Shown: positions 1 through 6,093 of the stretch, piece by piece
How the letters are laid out: each line of letters opens with the position of its first letter
Numbering within the stretch: position 1 is the stretch's first letter
Source: JADJNW01 sp964517175
GTDB taxonomy: Bacteria; Bacteroidota; Bacteroidia; Chitinophagales; Saprospiraceae
Direction of reading: 5' to 3'
Length of the DNA stretch: 8,390 nucleotides
Assembly (NCBI GenBank): GCA_964517175.1
Contig: CAZFBU010000172.1
Span: 1 to 8,390, forward strand
Position numbers and translations under genes: made by a program
The notes under the pieces: model-generated
What the model saw: only the letters and a program-made list of their open reading frames with translations
Told to the model about the DNA's origin: nothing
Database searches by the model: none

Positions 1-557
1 GCGTTGTAGCGGTTGTTCACACCCGCAAACGACGTACCGCCACCAAAACCAGTGGATTGAGGCGTAAGGCGCACGTAGTCGCTCAGGTCACGATTCAGGG
101 TAGGCACGACATCGATGTCATCAGATGTAATCTGCGTACCAGCACCAGAGTTGGAACCCGTTGTACCCGGGCGAGCCGTTACCTGAATGGCTGCCAGTTC
201 GATGCTGGTTTCTTCCAGCGTATAATCCTTGCGATAAGTTTCGCCAAGGCGCAGAGAAATACCCTCCACGACTTGCTCGCCGTAGCCAGTGTAAGAGATC
301 GTCAGGCGATAAGGACCGCCTATGCGCATGTTTGGAATGCGATAACCACCGTTGAGGTCCGTAGCTGCACCATAGGTTGTACCCGTTGGCTGGTGTACGG
401 CCAAGATGTTCGCACCGATTAGCGGTTCGTTGTTGGTATCTACGATGACCCCCTGCATAGTGGAGGTCGTAACACCCTGTGCCTGTGCAATTTGCATGCT
501 TGCCAATGCAAATACGGCAACTGCGCACAAGATTTTGAAAAGTTTCGAAAAATTCAT
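1..557 (-). CDS. TonB-dependent receptor, Oar/SusC-like, N-terminal part (cut by left edge)
   Basis: This is the first ~185 residues of an outer-membrane TonB-dependent receptor; the barrel lies beyond the window. Translation from the ATG at 557 gives a signal peptide (residues 1-27: KLFK, then a hydrophobic core ending AQAQ). A carboxypeptidase-regulatory-like beta-sandwich follows at about 34-115, with the typical QGVIVDTNNEPLIGAN opening, a TDLNGGYRIPNM segment and an SYTGYGEQVV segment. The plug domain starts near 120 (IELAAIQVTARPG). Its later part, RDLSDYVRLTPQSTG then SFAGVNNRYN (about 156-185), resembles Oar-like receptors of Bacteroidota rather than classical SusC. Such receptors import large ligands across the outer membrane using TonB/ExbBD energy. 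The substrate cannot be told, and no SusD partner is visible. The gene diverges from the cupredoxin gene across a 430-base gap. Family call is firm; subfamily is less sure. Confidence 0.9.
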   Translation of the reverse strand, partial: MNFSKLFKILCAVAVFALASMQIAQAQGVTTSTMQGVIVDTNNEPLIGANILAVHQPTGTTYGAATDLNGGYRIPNMRIGGPYRLTISYTGYGEQVVEGISLRLGETYRKDYTLEETSIELAAIQVTARPGTTGSNSGAGTQITSDDIDVVPTLNRDLSDYVRLTPQSTGFGGGTSFAGVNNRYN

Positions 558-568
558 AAACCAGTGTT

Positions 569-584
569 TTTAGTTTAAACTAAA
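569..584. repeat. 16-bp perfect palindrome in the receptor gene leader
   Basis: TTTAGTTTAAACTAAA is a perfect 16-base palindrome that ends 11 bases upstream of the TonB-dependent receptor start codon. If the gene is transcribed from the TAATTTTG element at 601-608, the palindrome lies within the first bases of the mRNA leader. It could then fold into a weak AU hairpin next to the ribosome entry site, or serve as a dimer-binding operator. Its function is inferred only; AT-rich DNA gives short palindromes by chance, but 16 perfect bases is long. Confidence 0.5.
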
Positions 585-600
585 GTTTGAATAATCGTCC

Positions 601-608
601 CAAAATTA
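601..608 (-). promoter_or_regulatory. Possible -7 element for the TonB-dependent receptor gene
   Basis: On the minus strand this reads TAATTTTG, an exact match to the Bacteroidota -7 consensus TAnnTTTG, 43 bases upstream of the receptor start codon. No TTG/TTTG is present at the usual 17-23 base distance upstream, so the -33 half is missing or degenerate. A second match (TAGTTTTG, 763-770) is farther away. Confidence 0.3.
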
Positions 609-737
609 AGATACGCATGTTAACAGGATATTAAATTTTTGTATAGTTTACACTAACAAATAACTACCCTTCAAAGGTTTTTATATCATTTCGGTGTTTT
701 TCAATTTAAAGTATTACAAAATTGCTGTAAACAAAGA

Positions 738-754
738 GTAAAATTTGATTTTAC
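738..754. repeat. 7-bp inverted repeat with 3-base spacer
   Basis: GTAAAAT and ATTTTAC are separated by TTG, so the site can be drawn as a short AT-rich hairpin or as a two-fold symmetric protein-binding site. It lies mid-way between the two divergent genes. Function is unknown. Confidence 0.4.
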
Positions 755-808
755 CCGGCTCGCAAAACTATATTTTTTTAAAGCTAAAGAGGAATGTCTT
801 TAGAGATA

Positions 809-832
809 TAAATACTTGAATTTCAGTATTTA
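809..832. repeat. 24-bp imperfect palindrome between divergent genes
   Basis: TAAATACT (809-816) and AGTATTTA (825-832) are perfect 8-base inverted arms. The central bases TGAA-T-TTCA (817-825) are themselves symmetric, so nearly the whole 24 bases is a palindrome with a one-base offset. It could be an operator for a dimeric regulator serving one or both divergent genes. As an RNA it would be a weak AU stem without a clear uridine tract, so a terminator is less likely. Confidence 0.4.
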
Positions 833-951
833 AGAAGAAGAAAAATGACGCTAAAGCTTGCTGAAAACCCCGTGATATGCTCACTTTTGTCAAATAATAG
901 CACTAGCTGATATCTGCAATTATGACCGTTCATTTGATCTGCTCATTTTAC

Positions 952-959
952 TACCTTTG
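952..959 (+). promoter_or_regulatory. Bacteroidota-type promoter (-7 element) of the cupredoxin gene
   Basis: TACCTTTG matches TAnnTTTG exactly and is followed by T. A TTTG at 933-936 may supply the -33 element, although its spacing to the -7 (15 bases) is a little short. Transcription would start near 965, placing the ATG at 988 about 20 bases into the message. This argues against the in-frame ATG at 922, which lies upstream of the element. Confidence 0.6.
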
Positions 960-987
960 TACTTTCAAAACTACCAAAACCGATCAC

Positions 988-2826
988 ATGAAAAAACTAT
1001 TTTTGGCACTTTTCTTTTTGGCAATCGCCACTACATTCTACGCACAAGACCACGTCGTTACGGTACAGAGCAATATTTTTACACCGAAAGACCTGACGGT
1101 TAAAGTCGGCGAAACCGTACAATGGAACAACATCGGCGGTTTTCACAACGTCAATGGCACGCAGGCTACCTATCCCGATAACCCGGTAGGCTTTGGCAAT
1201 GGCGCAGCGGCTGGCGCGCCCTGGATGTATCAATTTACATTCACCGTTCCTGGTACGTACGATTATCGCTGCGATCCGCACTTTGGGCTAGGGATGGTGG
1301 GCACCATTACGGTTGTCCAAGAAAATATCTATCCTGCCTATCCGATAGGCACGGTGACAACAAATGATGCCAATGGCGAAGCCGACTCCCTGGGCGTGCA
1401 GTGCCAGTTGCAGGGCATCGTGTATGGCTTCAATCTGCGGGGTGCAGGCAACGGCTTGCAGTTCACCATTATTGATGCGAACAACGATGGCATCGGCGTG
1501 TTCAGCTCAGTCCCTGACTTCGGCTACACCGTAACGGAGGGCGACGAAGTAATCATTCGCGGCACGATCGATCAGTTCAACGGCTTGACGCAAATTGTAC
1601 CCGATACCCTCTGGCTGGAATCGCAGGGCAATCCGCTCGCGGATCCAACGGTCGTCACCAGGCTTGATGAATCCACCGAGTCCCAACTGGTGCGCATCGA
1701 AGATGTACAACTACTTGACCTGGACGACTGGCGCGTCTCCGGCAACGGCTTCAACATTGACATCACCAATGGCACGGATACCTTCCAGATGCGCATCGAC
1801 AACGATTCGGAGGTTTTTGGGCAGGGCGCGCCCACCGGCACTTTCACCGTGACCGGCATCGGCGGGCAGTTCGATTTTGGGCTGCCGCTCGACGGCGGCT
1901 ACCAGCTTTTTCCTCGGTTTGTTTCCGATATTGATCCCTACGTTCTGGCGCCATCGGCTTTTCCGGCTTATCCGGTTGGCATCGTCACCGCAAATGACCC
2001 GAACGGCGAACCCGACTCCCTCGGCGTGCAGTGCGAATTGCAGGGTATTGTCTATGGTGGCAATCTTCGTCTTGCCGGTTTGCAATTTACCATTATTGAT
2101 GATGCAGGCGACGGTATCGGCATTTTTAATAACAACAGCAGCCTCGGCTACACCGTCACCGAAGGCGATGAGGTTAAAGTGCGCGGCACGATTGACTTTT
2201 TCAATGGCTTGACGCAAATGGAAGTCGTAGAAGTAGAACTGGTTTCTACCGATCATGAATTAATGGAACCTACCGTAGTCACGGCACTGGGCGAAGCTAC
2301 GGAGTCGCAATTGATTACTTTTGAAAATATATTTACATTGGTTGATCCAACACAGTGGACTAATTCCGGTTCCGGTTTTAATGTGGATATTACCACAGAT
2401 GGTACAAATATTATTCAAATGCGCATCGACAATGATGTGGATATTTTTGGCACCATGCCTCCGGGCGGCGCTTTCAATCTGACGGGCATTGGTGGTCAGT
2501 TCGACAATGCACCGCCTTATGACGAAGGATATCAGATACTACCTCGATATATTCAGGATATCGACCTGATCAGCAGCCTGCTCGATCCGATGCTGGCGGA
2601 AGGCGTTTCGCTTTTCCCAAATCCGGCACCCCATGTATTAAACCTCTCCAGCCCGCAGGGCTTCGACCGCGTGCGCATCACCAATGCGCTCGGGCAGATG
2701 GTACTGGAGGTGCAAAACGTTGATTTGCAGACGCAGTTTGATCTGAAAAATTTCGCTCCCGGGGTGTACAATCTGACGATCATCCGCGACCATCGCTCCT
2801 GGTCGCTTTCGTTTGTCAAGCAATAA
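988..2826 (+). CDS. Secreted cupredoxin protein with two OB-like repeats and a T9SS sorting domain
   Basis: A 612-residue exported protein with four parts. Residues 1-20 form a signal peptide (MKKLFLALFF core, ending FYAQ). Residues 21-112 form a plastocyanin/azurin-type cupredoxin with a complete type-1 copper site: His53 (GGFHN), Cys95 and His98 (YRCDPH), and Met103 (GLGM). Residues 115-316 and 325-526 are two copies of a domain of OB-fold character, each opening with PAYP-G and DSLGVQC-LQGIVYG and containing YTVTEGDEV, RGTID-FNGLTQ and QMRIDND; such domains recur in Bacteroidota secreted proteins. Residues ~540-612 form a type A T9SS sorting domain (LFPNPAP, then GVYNLTI near the end), which directs outer-membrane passage through type IX secretion and usually surface attachment. 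I infer a surface electron-transfer or copper-binding role; the substrate is unknown. The start at 988 fits both the signal peptide and the promoter at 952. An upstream in-frame ATG (922) would spoil the signal peptide. Confidence 0.88.
   Translation: MKKLFLALFFLAIATTFYAQDHVVTVQSNIFTPKDLTVKVGETVQWNNIGGFHNVNGTQATYPDNPVGFGNGAAAGAPWMYQFTFTVPGTYDYRCDPHFGLGMVGTITVVQENIYPAYPIGTVTTNDANGEADSLGVQCQLQGIVYGFNLRGAGNGLQFTIIDANNDGIGVFSSVPDFGYTVTEGDEVIIRGTIDQFNGLTQIVPDTLWLESQGNPLADPTVVTRLDESTESQLVRIEDVQLLDLDDWRVSGNGFNIDITNGTDTFQMRIDNDSEVFGQGAPTGTFTVTGIGGQFDFGLPLDGGYQLFPRFVSDIDPYVLAPSAFPAYPVGIVTANDPNGEPDSLGVQCELQGIVYGGNLRLAGLQFTIIDDAGDGIGIFNNNSSLGYTVTEGDEVKVRGTIDFFNGLTQMEVVEVELVSTDHELMEPTVVTALGEATESQLITFENIFTLVDPTQWTNSGSGFNVDITTDGTNIIQMRIDNDVDIFGTMPPGGAFNLTGIGGQFDNAPPYDEGYQILPRYIQDIDLISSLLDPMLAEGVSLFPNPAPHVLNLSSPQGFDRVRITNALGQMVLEVQNVDLQTQFDLKNFAPGVYNLTIIRDHRSWSLSFVKQ
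1330..1935 (+). repeat. Intragenic domain repeat, copy 1
   Basis: Codes for residues 115-316 of the cupredoxin protein. It is 606 bases long, the same length as copy 2, which starts 630 bases later. The protein copies align through most of their length with a few one- or two-residue gaps. The first third is also similar at the DNA level (for example GGCGTGCAGTGC in both). Confidence 0.85.
1960..2565 (+). repeat. Intragenic domain repeat, copy 2
   Basis: Codes for residues 325-526 of the cupredoxin protein. Its second half (about 2300-2460) is clearly more AT-rich than the matching part of copy 1: hand counts give about 38-42% GC per 60-base line against 53-57%. The two copies are therefore not a recent exact duplication. 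Confidence 0.85.
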
Positions 2827-2871
2827 CATAAATAAAAGGTTAAAGCGTAATCTTTTAGAACTTAGCCAGCA

Positions 2872-2896
2872 TGTCAGTACGTTTATTCTACTGACA
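2872..2896 (+). terminator. Possible hairpin terminator between the cupredoxin and patatin genes
   Basis: TGTCAGTA and TACTGACA form a perfect 8-bp stem with a 9-base loop, 45 bases after the cupredoxin stop codon. It is followed by a broken T-run (GGTTTTCTATT). Stem GC is only moderate, so this may be a weak terminator. It could instead be a regulatory palindrome just upstream of the patatin start (25 bases from it). Confidence 0.4.
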
Positions 2897-2921
2897 GGTT
2901 TTCTATTAAATTTTGAATAAC

Positions 2922-3713
2922 ATGAAAATCGGAATTTCCTTATCAGGTGGTGGCGCGAGAGGATTTGCACACATCGGCGTGCTGAAGGCGCTGGAGGAGC
3001 ACGATATTTTTCCGGAGGTCATTGCGGGCACGAGTGCGGGCGCTATTGTGGGGGCATTGTACGCCGCCGGTAAAACGCCGGACGAAATGCTCGACTTTGT
3101 CAGTGAGACCAGCATTTTCAAAATCTTTCGGGTGGCATTGCCCAATAAGGGGTTAGCTTCGCTGGATTACCTGCGGGAACGCCTGGTTAAAGTGATTCCG
3201 GACGACGACTTTGCTTCCCTGCAAAAAGATTTGTACGTTGCCGTTACCAATTTGAAAACCGGAAAACTGGAAATCAAAAACACCGGGCTGATTTACGAAA
3301 CGGTCATGGCTTCCTCTGCTATTCCATTGGTATTCAAACCTGTAGAAATTGACGGGCAACTTTATGTGGATGGCGGCGTGCTCAACAATATGCCAACCAA
3401 GCCCCTGCTTCGCCACGCGGATGCGATCATTGGGGTGAATGTGATGCCAAATATTCCGGTGGATGATAAGACGGTTAACGGTATGATCGGCATAGCGGCG
3501 CGGGTGTTTGAGATGTCCATCTGGGCAAATACGCGCCCGAATCTGCAGCGTTGCGACGTCGTCATTGAACCAACCAAAGTGATCGAGTACAATATCTTTA
3601 ATTTCAATCGGCAAAAGGAAATCTACGAGTTGGGTTACGAAGCAGCCCTGGAAAAAATGCCCTTCATTAAGGAAAAGCTGGAAGAAAAACTGCTCGCCAT
3701 CAGTCAGGTTTAG
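2922..3713 (+). CDS. Patatin-like phospholipase, single-domain (RssA/YchK-like)
   Basis: A 263-residue patatin-family acyl hydrolase, predicted to cleave ester bonds of phospholipids or related lipids with a Ser-Asp dyad. All signatures are present: the oxyanion-hole loop SGGGARG (residues 8-14), the nucleophile elbow GTSAG with Ser38, and the catalytic Asp150 in DGG (150-152) followed by VLNNMP. There is no signal peptide and no transmembrane helix, so the protein is likely cytoplasmic or peripheral to the inner membrane, as for the short bacterial RssA/YchK group; length fits that group. The much longer T9SS- or barrel-linked patatins are excluded by size. I chose ATG 2922, with MKIGISLSGGG at the usual distance from the motif; an in-frame TTG at 2913 would add only three residues. 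The gene converges on, and overlaps by four bases, the phosphoribosyltransferase gene. The physiological lipid substrate is unknown. Confidence 0.92.
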   Translation: MKIGISLSGGGARGFAHIGVLKALEEHDIFPEVIAGTSAGAIVGALYAAGKTPDEMLDFVSETSIFKIFRVALPNKGLASLDYLRERLVKVIPDDDFASLQKDLYVAVTNLKTGKLEIKNTGLIYETVMASSAIPLVFKPVEIDGQLYVDGGVLNNMPTKPLLRHADAIIGVNVMPNIPVDDKTVNGMIGIAARVFEMSIWANTRPNLQRCDVVIEPTKVIEYNIFNFNRQKEIYELGYEAALEKMPFIKEKLEEKLLAISQV

Positions 3714-4204
3714 TCGAGGAAGACCGCCTGGTCTGTCGCTTTTTCAATTTGCACATTGATGTTGTCCCGGAGCGTTGTTGCCAGCGAAAGCCCCACGTAG
3801 TCCACTTTGATCGGGAATGATTTGTGCGTGCGGTTCACCAATACGGCAACTTCGATCTTTTTCGGCAAAATTTCCAGCAAAGGCTTACAAGCGTAGAAGA
3901 TCGTCCGCCCGGTATTGGCAACATCGTCGATGAGGATGATCGTTTTGTTGGCCAGTTCCGCCAGCGGCATATCTACTTCAATTGCTTCCGCCAGGGGCGC
4001 TGCCGGGTTGAGGCGAATGCGGGTCATAATGATTTTGACCTTGTTTAGTTGCTGCAATTCCGCGCGCAGCAGTTCGGCAAAGCGGTAGCCATTATTGTTG
4101 ATGCCGGCGAGGATGATCTTACCTTCCTCGTAGTTGTTTTCCAGGATTTCAATGGCTAATCGCTGGATTTTTTGTTGTATCTGGCGCTCGTTCAGTATTT
4201 TCAT
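3710..4204 (-). CDS. PyrR-like type I phosphoribosyltransferase
   Basis: A 164-residue type I phosphoribosyltransferase. Residues 89-101 are the PRPP-binding loop (IILIDDVANTGRT), with the two acidic residues Asp93-Asp94. The upstream KIILAGINNNGYRFAELL segment (29-46) is the usual loop I region. The C-terminal stretch NRTHKSFPIKVDYVG (124-138) resembles the matching part of PyrR (hood-region R-x-H/G-x-x-x-P-I-x-x-D-Y-V-G pattern). PyrR proteins act as uracil phosphoribosyltransferases and/or RNA-binding attenuators of pyrimidine genes. No pyrimidine gene is nearby, and the PRPP motif differs from the common DDVLYTGRT, so this may be a paralog with another base or signalling role. I leave the symbol blank. 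Start ATG at 4204 is the first good codon, and the length matches the family (about 160-180). The stop codon overlaps that of the patatin gene. Confidence 0.85.
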   Translation of the reverse strand: MKILNERQIQQKIQRLAIEILENNYEEGKIILAGINNNGYRFAELLRAELQQLNKVKIIMTRIRLNPAAPLAEAIEVDMPLAELANKTIILIDDVANTGRTIFYACKPLLEILPKKIEVAVLVNRTHKSFPIKVDYVGLSLATTLRDNINVQIEKATDQAVFLD

Positions 4205-4326
4205 GCCGTAAATTTATAGCCAATTTTATTTAAAATCGGTATGAATTGTAAATTTGAATGTCTTATTTTTCCGAAAATAATCGAATCGCTTGTTATTTTA
4301 GCGAAAATTCGCAAATAAAATTGATA

Positions 4327-4360
4327 ATGGGATATTGGGATGTATGGGATATTAGCGTGT
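4327..4360 (+). repeat. Two-unit imperfect 17-bp tandem repeat
   Basis: ATGGGATATTGGGATGT (4327-4343) is followed directly by ATGGGATATTAGCGTGT (4344-4360), matching at 14 of 17 positions, and then by a decayed part-unit TGGAGTGTTATTG. It is noncoding and lies 53 bases upstream of the iron-sulfur membrane subunit gene, in an otherwise AT-rich gap of 209 bases (4205-4413). It looks like a G-rich intergenic micro-repeat; function is unknown. Confidence 0.6.
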
Positions 4361-4413
4361 TGGAGTGTTATTGCTCTGGCTGCATCCTCTTATCAATCAA
4401 ATAAAACGACGAT

Positions 4414-5763
4414 ATGCTTCAACAAATAATTTTCATCGTAGTCGCCCTGGGGGCTATCGGTTTCGCGGTGTGGCAATTTTCCAAAATCCGGCGCAATATC
4501 CTGCTCGGTCAGCCCGAAACGCTCCACCTCGACGCTGCGCAAAGCTGGCGCAATGTGCTACTGATTTCTTTCGGGCAGCAGAAAATGTTCAAGAACTGGA
4601 TACCGGCGGTATTTCACTTTTTCATCTATGCCGCATTCGTGATCACGCAGGTCGAGCTGATCGAGATATTCATAGACGGCATTTTCGGCGTGCACCGGTT
4701 CTTTGCCGATAAGTTGGGCGGTTTTTATACTTTTATCATCAGCTTCATCGAAGTGCTGTCGCTGCTGGCGTTTGTCGCTACGGTCATCTTTCTGATTCGG
4801 CGCAATATTTTAAAAGTAAACCGCTTCGAGAAGCCGGAAATGCGCGGCTGGCCCAAGCGCGATGCGAACATCATCCTTCTGTTGGAAATCATATTGCTGG
4901 TCGGCATTTTCAGTATGAACGGCGCGGATGTGTTGCTGCAGCAAATGGATCCGGCGCATTACAAAGATTCCGGCACGCTGGCGGTGAGTTCCTGGCTTGG
5001 TCCCATGCTCTTCGGCGGCTTGGGCGAAGGCCAACTGCATCTGGTAGAGCGCTCTGGCTGGTGGCTGCATCTTGTTGCGGTACTTGGTTTTTTGAATTAT
5101 CTGCCGATTTCCAAGCATTTGCACATCCTGCTGGCTTTTCCGAATACTTATTTTGCGAAGCAAAAATCGCGCGGTGAAATGGAAAATATGCCCGAAATTA
5201 TGAACGAAGTAAAGTCCATGATGGGCATGGAGGTTGAATCGACGACGATGGAAGAATCGGAGGAGTTGCCGGAATTCGGCGCGAACGATGTATTTACCCT
5301 AAGTTGGAAAAACATCCTTGATGCTTACAGTTGCACGGAATGCGGGCGTTGTACGGCGCAGTGCCCGGCGAATATCACCGGCAAGAAGCTCTCGCCCCGC
5401 AAGATTTTGATGGACATTCGCGACCGTGCCACCGAGATTGGCAAAAATATCGACAGCGGCAAGGAGGAATTCAAGATCGATGCTTCCAAGCCATTGACGA
5501 AAGACAATTACCAGGACGGAAAATCACTCTTCGACTATATCACGCGCGAGGAACTGCACGCCTGCACCACCTGCAATGCCTGCGTGGAGGCATGTCCGGT
5601 GCTGATTGATCCGCTGGAACCAATTATGAAAATGCGTCGCTATGAGATTTTGACTGAATCTGCCGGTCCGCAGGAATGGATGCCCCTGTTCAACAGCATC
5701 GAGAACGGCGGTTCTGCCTGGCAGATGGGCGTGGACCGCGATGCCTGGGCGCGGGAGTTGTAA
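4414..5763 (+). CDS. Membrane-bound [4Fe-4S] subunit of an HdrD/EtfD-like oxidoreductase
   Basis: A 449-residue inner-membrane redox protein. The N-terminal half has about five or six hydrophobic segments (about 3-22, 63-88, 103-129, 152-168, 188-205, 216-242), like the NarI-type cytochrome b gamma subunit. His68, His219, His235 and His237 in or near them are candidate heme ligands. The C-terminal half carries two ferredoxin-type [4Fe-4S] motifs: Cys307, 310, 313, 317 (CTECGRCTAQCP) and Cys384, 387, 390, 394 (CTTCNACVEACP). In single-chain EtfD/HdrD-type proteins this order is followed by CCG domains. Here the chain ends at WAREL and the CCG domain is a separate gene at 6404. The likely job is passing electrons between a soluble donor and menaquinone, as proposed for ETF:menaquinone oxidoreductases; the donor is inferred. 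Lactate or glycolate oxidation is an alternative. The ATG at 4414 starts the first membrane helix. Confidence 0.85.
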   Translation: MLQQIIFIVVALGAIGFAVWQFSKIRRNILLGQPETLHLDAAQSWRNVLLISFGQQKMFKNWIPAVFHFFIYAAFVITQVELIEIFIDGIFGVHRFFADKLGGFYTFIISFIEVLSLLAFVATVIFLIRRNILKVNRFEKPEMRGWPKRDANIILLLEIILLVGIFSMNGADVLLQQMDPAHYKDSGTLAVSSWLGPMLFGGLGEGQLHLVERSGWWLHLVAVLGFLNYLPISKHLHILLAFPNTYFAKQKSRGEMENMPEIMNEVKSMMGMEVESTTMEESEELPEFGANDVFTLSWKNILDAYSCTECGRCTAQCPANITGKKLSPRKILMDIRDRATEIGKNIDSGKEEFKIDASKPLTKDNYQDGKSLFDYITREELHACTTCNACVEACPVLIDPLEPIMKMRRYEILTESAGPQEWMPLFNSIENGGSAWQMGVDRDAWAREL

Positions 5764-5764
5764 A

Positions 5765-5796
5765 GTTTAAATGTTTAAGCGTTCAATGTTCAATGT
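5765..5796 (+). repeat. Short degenerate direct-repeat cluster after the iron-sulfur gene
   Basis: Directly after the stop codon, GTTTAAAT (5765-5772) and GTTTAAGC (5773-5780) are followed by two exact GTTCAAT units (5781-5787, 5788-5794) and a trailing GT. The four units are alike and start with GTT. It is noncoding and sits at the junction between the redox gene and the toxin-antitoxin pair, so it may mark or have helped a rearrangement. It may also be a common intergenic micro-repeat in this lineage. Confidence 0.55.
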
Positions 5797-5838
5797 AATG
5801 CGCAGTCGTTTTTAGTTTTAAAGGAAAAGTATCATATT

Positions 5839-6093
5839 ATGACATATCAAATAAATATTAAGCCGCAGCAAGAAAAAGTGGTTTTAAAAATCATCCAATC
5901 CTTGCAGGATGCGGGACTGATTGAATCAATTGAGCCTACGGAAAGTTTAGCTTTAGAGGGAGAGCCTTTAAGCGATGATGAATTGCTCAGCATTTTGGAA
6001 CAAAGGCGTCAACAGGTGGATGAAGGAAAATTTTTAACCCACGGTGAAGTTCAAAATCTGATAAAGGTTTGGAAGAGCATTCGACAAAAATAA
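5839..6093 (+). CDS. Antitoxin of a RelE/ParE-type toxin-antitoxin pair
   Basis: An 84-residue acidic-centred protein, assigned as antitoxin mainly because it overlaps a RelE/ParE-type toxin by 25 bases on the same strand. The N-terminal half (MTYQINIKPQQEKVVLKIIQ, then LQDAGLIESIEP) looks like a small alpha/beta dimerisation region. The C-terminal half (LSDDELLSILEQRRQQ, then LTHGEVQNLIKVWKSIRQK, about 48-83) resembles the toxin-wrapping helices found in many Bacteroidota antitoxins of this kind. No clear ribbon-helix-helix or HTH DNA-binding motif stands out. Such antitoxins neutralise the toxin by direct binding and usually repress the shared promoter. An AAGGA at 5821-5825 is a poor ribosome-binding site (13 bases from ATG), and TAGTTTTA (5813-5820) is a one-mismatch -7 element. 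GC is lower than in the flanking redox genes. Family assignment is moderate. Confidence 0.7.
   Translation: MTYQINIKPQQEKVVLKIIQSLQDAGLIESIEPTESLALEGEPLSDDELLSILEQRRQQVDEGKFLTHGEVQNLIKVWKSIRQK

Larger units (their letters stand above)
558..987. other. AT-rich divergent intergenic region
   Basis: These 430 bases separate two divergently transcribed genes for exported proteins and hold no convincing gene. They contain three perfect inverted repeats (569-584, 738-754, 809-832), a strong plus-strand promoter element (952-959), and two minus-strand matches to the Bacteroidota -7 consensus TAnnTTTG (601-608 and 763-770). The base composition is much more AT-rich than the flanking coding sequence. 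An open frame extends the cupredoxin gene back to an ATG at 922, but that ATG lies upstream of the promoter element. Confidence 0.6.

Noticed and set aside
121..528. 135-codon minus-strand frame inside the receptor gene
   Set aside because: It is in a different frame from the receptor signal peptide, regulatory-like domain and plug, and has no recognisable content.
922..987. N-terminal extension of the cupredoxin protein from an ATG at 922
   Set aside because: The ATG precedes the promoter element at 952-959, and the extension would put 22 residues in front of a perfect signal peptide.
1330..2565. The two long repeats as a mobile or CRISPR-like repeat
   Set aside because: They are in-frame protein-domain repeats within one gene, diverged at synonymous sites, and not a DNA-level array.
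4249..4256. TAAATTTG match to the promoter -7 consensus upstream of the iron-sulfur gene
   Set aside because: It has no TTG at the right upstream distance, implies a 150-base leader, and matches of this kind are frequent in such AT-rich sequence.
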